Part shown: positions 6,076 to 11,897 of the stretch, piece after piece
Position numbering within the stretch: position 1 is the stretch's first letter
Layout of the letters: each line of letters begins with the position of its first letter
Assembly (NCBI GenBank): GCA_022839045.1
Contig: JALHDI010000087.1
Location: forward strand, 1-11,897
Length of the DNA: 11,897 nucleotides
Direction of reading: 5' to 3'
Source: Sporomusaceae bacterium
Lineage (GTDB): Bacteria; Bacillota_C; Negativicutes; Sporomusales_B; UBA7701
Made by a program: the position numbers and the translations under genes
Notes under the pieces: model-generated
What the model was told of the DNA's origin: nothing
What the model saw: only the letters and a program-made list of their open reading frames with translations
Database searches by the model: none

Positions 6076-7359
6076 GACCAAAGGGACAACATAGGGATCG
6101 TAAAGATAGTGCAGGAAGAGGAAGAGCAGCAGGCCGACGCCGCCGCCGACGACCGAGCCGTTGATACGTATCCAGGCAAGGTCTTCGCCGGCCTTGTCTT
6201 CGATAAACATGTTGAGGTCTTCGTCGCTGAGGCGGACGAGCGCGTCCCTGACTACGGCGGCGACGAGGTCGTGCTCGCTGTCGATAAAGCGATTGAGGGC
6301 GGTCTGGAGCTGCTCTTCGACCCAATCCCGCATGGCGGCGTCGGCCTTGAAGGCCGCCCATAGTTTTTCGGCCTGGCGGGCCGCCCACGCCGACGGCCAG
6401 TCGGGCGGGACGTTGCGAAGCGCCAGGGTGGCCAAGGCGGCCAGCGATTCTTCGAGCCGCAGCCGGCCGGCCAGCCCTTTCCGCCAGGCGTCGATGCCCG
6501 CCGTCCAGGCCGGGTCGTCCTCCAGGCGGTCGGCGGCGGCCGCCAGCCTGGTCCGCACCCAGGCGCGGACGGGGTGGTCGGCAGCGGCGAGGTCGCCGAG
6601 GAGGAGCAGCAATTCGGCGTGGAGGACGGCGGCGGCTTCGGCGGTGTTGAGGGTGTTGGTGGCCTCGGCCAGGCTGAGGACGAGCTTCTGCCACCAGCTG
6701 CGGGCCGCGGTCCGCGAATATTGGTCGAGGTAGCTCTCGATAGCCCGGCGGGTGCTGTCCTTGGCTGCCGCGGCGGTGATTTCGGCGAGGAGTTGCTCGA
6801 TTATCCTGTCGGCCCGGCCGCTAGCGAGTAGCCACGCCACCCCCCGGCGGCTGTGGGCGGCCAGGTCGGCTTCGTGGAGAAGGGCCTTGAGCCATTTCTG
6901 CCCGTAGCGGGCGGCGGCGGGGATGTCGAAGTTGTCCCAGGCCGACTGGGCGTAACGGGCAGCCAAGGCGGGCAGCAGCACCTGACGGTCGCCTTCTTCC
7001 AGCCAGCCGACGATGACGTCCACCAGCCTGACGCCGGCCAGGCGGCGTTTTATCGATTCCTTGCTGAGCAGCTCGTTCTGGACTGCCCCGGCGATGGCGG
7101 TGACGATTTTGTCGCGGCTTTTGGGGATGAGGGCGGTGTGCCAGGGGAAGCCAAGCGGCCGCCGGAAGAGGGCGGTGACGGCGAACCAGTCGGCGAGGCC
7201 GCCGACCAGGGCGGCTTCGGCCACGATGAACAGCATTTTTACGGCCAGCGTCTCCGGGTAACGGTATTTGGCAGCGGCGGCGGCCGCGAACAGGGCGAAG
7301 ACGAATGCCAGCACCCGGTTGGCTTTTCGGCGGTATGCGGCGGCGCCCACGGCTACCAC
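6058..7359 (-). CDS. DUF445 membrane protein, second gene of the pair
   Basis: This 433-aa protein belongs to the DUF445 family (same family as E. coli YjiN), whose function is not established. Two hydrophobic segments occupy about residues 16-30 and 38-52, directly followed by the family signature GGLADWFAVTALFRRPLG (53-70). A long, charged, mostly helical middle part follows, and the C-terminus has RINGSVVGG (398-406) leading into a last membrane segment (about 402-421). The start is GTG at 7359, overlapping the stop of the upstream DUF445 gene by seven bases. It has no recognisable ribosome binding site, so translation is probably coupled. GTG at 7350 is an alternative. The last codons and the TAA overlap a probable repeat remnant. 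Anchoring at both ends would leave the middle domain on one side of the membrane; that topology is inference. Confidence 0.88.
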   Translation of the reverse strand: MVAVGAAAYRRKANRVLAFVFALFAAAAAAKYRYPETLAVKMLFIVAEAALVGGLADWFAVTALFRRPLGFPWHTALIPKSRDKIVTAIAGAVQNELLSKESIKRRLAGVRLVDVIVGWLEEGDRQVLLPALAARYAQSAWDNFDIPAAARYGQKWLKALLHEADLAAHSRRGVAWLLASGRADRIIEQLLAEITAAAAKDSTRRAIESYLDQYSRTAARSWWQKLVLSLAEATNTLNTAEAAAVLHAELLLLLGDLAAADHPVRAWVRTRLAAAADRLEDDPAWTAGIDAWRKGLAGRLRLEESLAALATLALRNVPPDWPSAWAARQAEKLWAAFKADAAMRDWVEEQLQTALNRFIDSEHDLVAAVVRDALVRLSDEDLNMFIEDKAGEDLAWIRINGSVVGGGVGLLLFLFLHYLYDPYVVPLVHSVLR

Positions 7360-8603
7360 CAGTGGGTCAGCAGAAAGATGAGCATGCCTGCCAACCCCCC
7401 CACGACCGAGCCGTTGATGCGGATCATCTGCAGGTCGTTGCCGACCCGGCTTTCGATGAACGCGACCAGCGCTTCGGTCGAGTATTGGTCAAGACGTTCG
7501 CGGACCATGGTGCCGATATGGGCGTGGTGGGTGTCGATGAAGGCCATGAGCGCCTGGCGGAGGAGCTGGGCGAGAGCCTGCTGCTGGCCGGCGTCGTCCC
7601 GGAAGGCGAGCACCAGGCGGTCCACCTGGGCGGTCAGCCAGCGGCGGATGACCGCCCGGCCCGTGTCGCCGGACGCCGCCGCGAGAAGGATGGCTACGCC
7701 GCTGCCGATGCGCTCGGCCAGGTCGGTCCGCGCGGCCAGCCACTCATTCTTGGCCCACTCGACCCTTTCCTGCAGGCCGGGGTCGCTCTTGAGGCGCGCG
7801 GCGAGGCCGAGAGCCCACTGGCGCAGGTTTCCCCGCCAGGGGTGGGCGGGGTCTTGAAGGGAGCGCAGGAACTGGCCGCCTTCCCGCTGGGCGATGGCGG
7901 CCATGGCGGCGGGGGTGAAGCCGAGCCCTTCGAGGAACTGGCCGGCGAACTGCCGGCGCCGCAGGTCGCGCTCGTAGGCCAGCCGCGCCTCGCCGATGAA
8001 GGCGGCGAGCAGTTCGCCGACCTGGGGCTGGGCGATGAGGGCTTCGAGTTCGCCGAGGACGAAGTCGGCCAGCCGGTCTGCGTAACCGTGCCTGACCGAC
8101 CATTCGACCGTTTGGGCGAGCAGCGGGGCGAGCTTTATCTGGCCGGCGTTGGCGCGGACGAGGCCGGCGAGGAAGCCGCCGACTTTGTCGGGATTGATCT
8201 GGCCGACGGCGTCGTCACCTATTCTGGCGAGGAATTCGCTGATGCGGGCTTTGCCGTCGTAATCGGTAAGGTAGCGGACGACGAGGGCGGCGATATCGTA
8301 GCGGCCGACGGTGGCGCGGATGTTTTCGCGGGTAAGCAGTTCGTCCTCGACCATGGTGATGATGGCCTCGGTGATGCGGGCGCGGTTGCGGGGGATGAGT
8401 TCGGTGCGGAAGGGGATGCCGAGGGGCCGCCGGAAGAGGGCGGACACGGCGAACCAGTCGGCCAGGCCGCCGACCATGGCGGCGCTGAAGCCGCTGGCCA
8501 GCAGGCCGCCGGCGAAGGTGTGGGCGAAGGGGTGGCTGGCGATGAAGCCGAGGGATACCAACCCCAGCGTTATCGTGGCTTTGTGACGGTTGGTCGCAGT
8601 CAT
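7353..8603 (-). CDS. DUF445 membrane protein, first gene of the pair
   Basis: This is a 416-aa paralogue of the gene that follows it. It has the same layout: two hydrophobic segments at about 10-24 and 30-45, the signature GGLADWFAVSALFRRPLG (45-62), a long charged helical region, and RINGSVVGG (395-403) leading into a terminal membrane segment that ends in W-W. The ATG at 8603 is preferred, with GGAAGG about ten bases upstream. An in-frame ATG at 8693 would add 30 hydrophilic residues ahead of the first membrane segment, crosses the likely promoter and lacks family support. Its stop overlaps the GTG of the second gene. The family role is unknown; tandem paralogues sharing both signatures suggest the two proteins may form a pair, which is inference. 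Confidence 0.88.
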   Translation of the reverse strand: MTATNRHKATITLGLVSLGFIASHPFAHTFAGGLLASGFSAAMVGGLADWFAVSALFRRPLGIPFRTELIPRNRARITEAIITMVEDELLTRENIRATVGRYDIAALVVRYLTDYDGKARISEFLARIGDDAVGQINPDKVGGFLAGLVRANAGQIKLAPLLAQTVEWSVRHGYADRLADFVLGELEALIAQPQVGELLAAFIGEARLAYERDLRRRQFAGQFLEGLGFTPAAMAAIAQREGGQFLRSLQDPAHPWRGNLRQWALGLAARLKSDPGLQERVEWAKNEWLAARTDLAERIGSGVAILLAAASGDTGRAVIRRWLTAQVDRLVLAFRDDAGQQQALAQLLRQALMAFIDTHHAHIGTMVRERLDQYSTEALVAFIESRVGNDLQMIRINGSVVGGLAGMLIFLLTHWW

Positions 8604-8632
8604 GGGCACGGCACCTTCCGACAGGTTTCTTC

Positions 8633-8660
8633 TATATATTATGTTTTCCCCCCGCCGCAA
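8633..8660 (-). promoter_or_regulatory. Possible promoter of the DUF445 pair
   Basis: On the - strand TTGCGG (8660-8655) and TATATA (8638-8633) are separated by 16 bp, about 30 bases upstream of the preferred ATG at 8603. The surrounding AT-rich stretch (8631-8647) stands out in GC-rich DNA. The -35 box is poor, so the call is tentative. Confidence 0.35.
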
Positions 8661-8701
8661 AAAACCCTTTATGGGCTGATTAACGACCTCCAATCTGCGC
8701 C

Positions 8702-8824
8702 GCGACCGTTCAGAAGCCCCCAGATACGAGGCGGTTCGAGAACGCGCCGCGACGCGTACTCGGCACGTACGCTAGCAAGCGCCCGGAGAACCAACAAAGT
8801 AGATGGGGGCTTATCAACGGTCGC
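8702..8824. repeat. 123-bp palindromic intergenic repeat, copy B
   Basis: This is the second full copy of the palindrome at 5511-5634. GCGACCGTT (8702-8710) pairs with AACGGTCGC (8816-8824), AAGCCCCC pairs with GGGGGCTT, TAC with GTA, and the centre has GCGTAC...GTACGC (8754-8772). GGTTC (8732-8736) can pair with GAACC (8788-8792) inside. Relative to copy A, several stem positions differ on both sides so that pairing is kept. It begins at the base next to the ilvB stop codon and separates ilvB from the DUF445 pair. It could stop or stabilise the ilvB transcript, though it has no T-run. Confidence 0.8.
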
Positions 8825-10489
8825 CTATTTTACATTAACAAATTCGTTGAGGGCCGCGCCGGGCGCGATCATCGGGGTTACAATATCCTCCGTGCCGATG
8901 TCGGCGGCGATGACGGCGGGGCCGCCGGCCTGCCAGGCGGCGGCGAAGGCGGCGGTGAATTCGGCCGGGGTGGCGACCCGCCGGCCGGGGACGCCGCACA
9001 CTGCGGCGAAGGCGGCGAAGTCCAGTTCGCGCGGCGCGAGGCTGGCGGAGTAGCGCTCGCGGTAGAAGAGCTGCTGCCACTGGCGGACCATGCCCAGGCA
9101 GCGGTTGTCGAGGACGACGGCGATCACGGGCAGGCTGTAGGCGGCGAGGGTGTAGAGCTCCATGCCGGTCATCTTGAAGCCGCCGTCGCCGGCGACGAGG
9201 ACGACGCGGTGGCCGGGGGCGGCGACCTGGGCGCCAAGGGCGGCCGGGAGACCGAAGCCCATGCAGCCGAGACCGCCGGAGGTGAGCCAGGTGCCGGGGG
9301 CGTCGACGGCGAGGTGCTGGGCGGCCCACATCTGGTGCTGGCCAACGTCGGTGGCGAAGATGACCGGTTGGCCGGCGGCGTGGCGGGAGATTTCGCGCAT
9401 TATCCAGGGGGCGTTGAGGCGGTCGGCGTTGTATTCGGCCTTGTTTTCGGCCCGCCAGGCGGCGACGGCGGCGGTCCAGGCGGCGGTGTCGCCGGCGGCG
9501 GCCTGGTCGGCGAGGCGGGCCAGCAGCGGTTTGAGCTCGCCGATGAGGGCGATGTGGCTGGCGATGTTCTTGCCGACTTCGGAGCGGTCAATGTCGAGGT
9601 GGATGAAGGTTTTGCCGGCCGGGTAGCGCTTGGGGTCGCCGGTAACCCGGTCGCTGAAGCGGCTGCCGACGGCGATGACGAGGTCGGCTTCATGGACGGT
9701 GCGGTTGGCGGCGATATGGCCATGCATGCCGGTAAGGCCGAGCCACTGGGGATGGGTGGACGGCAGAGCGCCGAGGCCCATGAGGGTGCTGACGACCGGC
9801 AGGCCGAGTTTTTCAGCAAGCTGGGCCGCCTCGCGGCTGGCCTGGCCGCGGATGACGCCGCCGCCGAGCACCATGACCGGCCGCCGGGCGGCTTTGATCG
9901 CCGCCGCCGCCTGGCGGACCGCGTTTTCAGCCCGGTCATCGTTTCCGCCCTGTTTGGCGGCCGCCGGCTCGGCGGGGTAGAAGGTCAGGAGGCCCTGCTG
10001 GACGTCGCGGGGCAGGTCGACGAGCACCGGCCCCGGCCGCCCGGAGCGGGCGATGCGGAAAGCGAGACGCATGATCTCGGGAACACGGGCGGCGTCGCGG
10101 ACGAGGAAGTTGTGTTTGGTGACCGACATGGTGATGCCGGTGATGTCGACTTCCTGGAAGGAGTCGCGGCCGAGCATGCCGGTGGGCACCTGGCCGGTGA
10201 TGGCGACGAGCGGCACCGAGTCGAGGTAGGCGGCCGCCAGCCCGGTGACGAGGTTGGTCGCCCCCGGGCCGGAGGTGGCGATGCACACTCCGACCTTGCC
10301 GCTGGCGCGCGCGTAGCCGTCGGCGGCGTGGATCGCCCCCTGCTCGTGGACGGTGAGGATATGCCTGAGGGGCGCGTCGTAGAGGGCGTCGTAGAGCGGC
10401 ATGATCTGGCCGCCGGGATAGCCGAACACGGTGTCGACGCCTTCCTCCACTAGGCATTTTACGACAGCCTCCGCTCCGGTAAGCTGCAT
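8825..10489 (-). CDS. ilvB: Acetolactate (acetohydroxyacid) synthase large subunit
   Basis: This 554-aa thiamine diphosphate (TPP) enzyme joins two pyruvates to acetolactate, or pyruvate and 2-oxobutyrate to acetohydroxybutyrate, the first common step of Val/Leu and Ile synthesis. The N-terminal PYR domain has the catalytic glutamate E49 in VHEQGA. The central domain carries SRFSDRVTGDP (276-286) and IHLDIDRSEVGKN (296-308), typical of the FAD-containing biosynthetic type. The C-terminal domain has the TPP/Mg motif G434-D-G ... D461-N462 and LGMVRQWQ. In the motif, DNRCLGM stands where most relatives have N-N-G-x-L-G-M. ATG at 10489 follows GGAGG (10504-10500) by ten bases. Expression should depend on the T-box leader just upstream. 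No small-subunit gene (ilvN) lies on either side; the neighbour upstream is ilvC. Length is normal to slightly short. Confidence 0.95.
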   Translation of the reverse strand: MQLTGAEAVVKCLVEEGVDTVFGYPGGQIMPLYDALYDAPLRHILTVHEQGAIHAADGYARASGKVGVCIATSGPGATNLVTGLAAAYLDSVPLVAITGQVPTGMLGRDSFQEVDITGITMSVTKHNFLVRDAARVPEIMRLAFRIARSGRPGPVLVDLPRDVQQGLLTFYPAEPAAAKQGGNDDRAENAVRQAAAAIKAARRPVMVLGGGVIRGQASREAAQLAEKLGLPVVSTLMGLGALPSTHPQWLGLTGMHGHIAANRTVHEADLVIAVGSRFSDRVTGDPKRYPAGKTFIHLDIDRSEVGKNIASHIALIGELKPLLARLADQAAAGDTAAWTAAVAAWRAENKAEYNADRLNAPWIMREISRHAAGQPVIFATDVGQHQMWAAQHLAVDAPGTWLTSGGLGCMGFGLPAALGAQVAAPGHRVVLVAGDGGFKMTGMELYTLAAYSLPVIAVVLDNRCLGMVRQWQQLFYRERYSASLAPRELDFAAFAAVCGVPGRRVATPAEFTAAFAAAWQAGGPAVIAADIGTEDIVTPMIAPGAALNEFVNVK

Positions 10490-10533
10490 AATGTCTGCAC
10501 CTCCATACAGAATGCCTGGCTTGCGCCAAGCCC

Positions 10534-10575
10534 AAAATAAAATGCCCCTATCGGCGCATAGGCGCCGATAGGGGC
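10534..10575 (-). terminator. T-box terminator ahead of ilvB
   Basis: On the - strand GCCCCTATCGGCGC (10575-10562) and its exact complement (10557-10544) make a perfect 14-bp stem with a 4-base loop, followed by ATTTTATTTT. The proximal stem strand lies just downstream of the T-box sequence, as expected for the competing antiterminator/terminator switch. Confidence 0.92.
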
Positions 10576-10783
10576 GGGTATCCGCGGTACCACCCTATCG
10601 TTATGACTCTTCGCACCGGCCCATCAGCCGGCTCCGCTGTAACGCGCGGTCGCGCTCCCGCCTAGGGCCGAAGCCGTCGGGGGAGAGCTCACGGGTGATC
10701 TGATATGCGGCAGCCGCGCCGGGCTTCCACCTACCCCGGCTCTCTGCGGCGGCTGCTGGTCGCATACCCGTCCCGCTCATCAC
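10534..10783 (-). promoter_or_regulatory. T-box leader of ilvB, apparent isoleucine (AUC) specifier
   Basis: This is a tRNA-sensing leader RNA of about 250 nt. The T-box AGGGTGGTACCGCGG occupies 10596-10582; its core TGGTACCGCG can bind the uncharged tRNA 3' end. Stem I runs from GTGAT (10783-10779) to ATCAC (10699-10695). Within it TGCG pairs with CGCA and GCAGCCGC with GCGGCTGC, and the apical part has AGGTGGAAGCC. In the specifier loop a GGTA stretch lies on the 5' side, and TATCAG on the 3' side. The triplet AUC (10704-10702) followed by a purine is the best specifier, matching tRNA-Ile and the downstream ilvB gene. UAU (Tyr) one base earlier is the alternative. Low charged tRNA-Ile should let transcription pass the terminator at 10534-10575. 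Confidence 0.92.
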
Positions 10784-10793
10784 TTTTATCGGT

Positions 10794-10799
10794 AGTATA
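10794..10799 (-). promoter_or_regulatory. -10 box of the ilvB T-box promoter
   Basis: TATACT on the - strand (10799-10794) lies about 11 bases before the first stem of the T-box leader, the expected place for a -10 box. The -35 region (near AAGACC, about 10823-10818) matches the consensus poorly and overlaps the end of the small ORF upstream, so readthrough from ilvC may also feed the leader. Confidence 0.5.
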
Positions 10800-10821
10800 A
10801 ATCCGTTAAGGGAAAAAGGTC

Positions 10822-10920
10822 TTAGGCGATTCCGGCGAGGCGCAGCAGGTTCTGGTCCGCGTGCGGATCGACGCCGCCGAGGTCGTCGCTGATCCCGCCA
10901 ACATGCACTAAACGTTCCAT
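10822..10920 (-). CDS. Small ORF of 32 codons between ilvC and the T-box
   Basis: On the - strand an ATG at 10920 is preceded, seven bases away, by the strong ribosome binding site AAGGAGGG (10934-10927). It opens a 32-residue frame beginning M-E-R-L-V-H-V-G-G-I, containing DDLGGVDPHADQNLLRL, and ending A-G-I-A with TAA at 10824-10822. It starts 49 bases after the ilvC stop with no terminator between, so it would be read on the ilvC transcript. It is acidic to neutral, has no membrane segment or signal, and about a third of the residues are Leu, Val or Ile without the codon runs of a classic attenuation leader. I do not recognise it. It may be a small protein, or the ribosome binding site and N-terminus of a gene lost when the T-box/ilvB unit came to lie here. 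Confidence 0.6.
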   Translation of the reverse strand: MERLVHVGGISDDLGGVDPHADQNLLRLAGIA

Positions 10921-10969
10921 TCCAATCCCTCCTTGCCGTTTTATTTGCTATCGGTCATTACGATGATTG

Positions 10970-11896
<927 letters not shown>

Positions 11897-11897
11897 G

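Noticed and set aside
7305..9053. Long + strand open frame of 582 codons opposite the DUF445 pair and ilvB end
   Set aside because: It is antisense to genes with clear family signatures, runs across two real genes, a repeat and intergenic DNA, and has low-complexity Gly/Ala/Asp-rich composition typical of a GC-rich shadow frame.
9209..10453. Glycine- and valine-rich + strand frame of 414 codons opposite ilvB
   Set aside because: Shadow of ilvB: no ribosome binding site or recognisable domain, and composition reflects the complementary GC-rich codons.
10601..10783. 60-codon - strand frame inside the T-box leader
   Set aside because: It lies wholly in the structured leader RNA and has no ribosome binding site; base pairing and the T-box motif explain this sequence.

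Overview
The window looks like chromosomal DNA of a GC-rich Firmicute. A Negativicutes (Sporomusaceae-like) or related anaerobe is my best guess. The basis is strong AGGAGG-type ribosome binding sites, TTG starts, a T-box leader on a branched-chain amino acid gene, and sigma-A-like promoters in short AT-rich gaps between GC-rich genes. The lineage is inference; no rRNA or marker gene is present.

Left half, + strand (1-5999). The 3' end of a PhoH-family ATPase gene enters from the left. It is followed by three tandem paralogous genes (556-1845, 1999-3288, 3422-4711) for ArsB/NhaD-type (ion transporter superfamily) membrane permeases, each exactly 429 codons when starts are set by homology and ribosome binding sites. 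Each has, between a promoter or -10-like box and its ribosome binding site, a copy of a conserved hairpin-plus-U-tract leader (near 445, 1921 and 3344). This is the most interesting signal in the window: a repeated attenuator or riboswitch candidate controlling a triplicated ion transporter. Then come a CDGSH/4Fe-4S/CDGSH iron-sulfur protein, an intrinsic terminator, a 124-bp palindromic repeat, and a minimal L,D-transpeptidase.

Right half, - strand (6058-11896), in transcription order from the right edge: ilvC (start outside the window), a 32-codon ORF with a strong ribosome binding site, a T-box leader with an apparent Ile (AUC) specifier and a 14-bp terminator, ilvB, a second 123-bp copy of the palindromic repeat abutting the ilvB stop, and two overlapping DUF445 membrane protein genes. 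The DUF445 genes converge on the L,D-transpeptidase gene; the short gap holds what looks like an internally deleted third copy of the repeat.

Functionally, the right edge is branched-chain amino acid synthesis: IlvB makes acetolactate or acetohydroxybutyrate and IlvC reduces and isomerises it. ilvB has its own tRNA-sensing leader. No ilvN lies beside ilvB. The rest is envelope, ion-transport and iron-sulfur accessory genes with no obvious single pathway. The palindromic repeats sit only between genes and carry compensated base changes in their arms, so the fold seems to be under selection.
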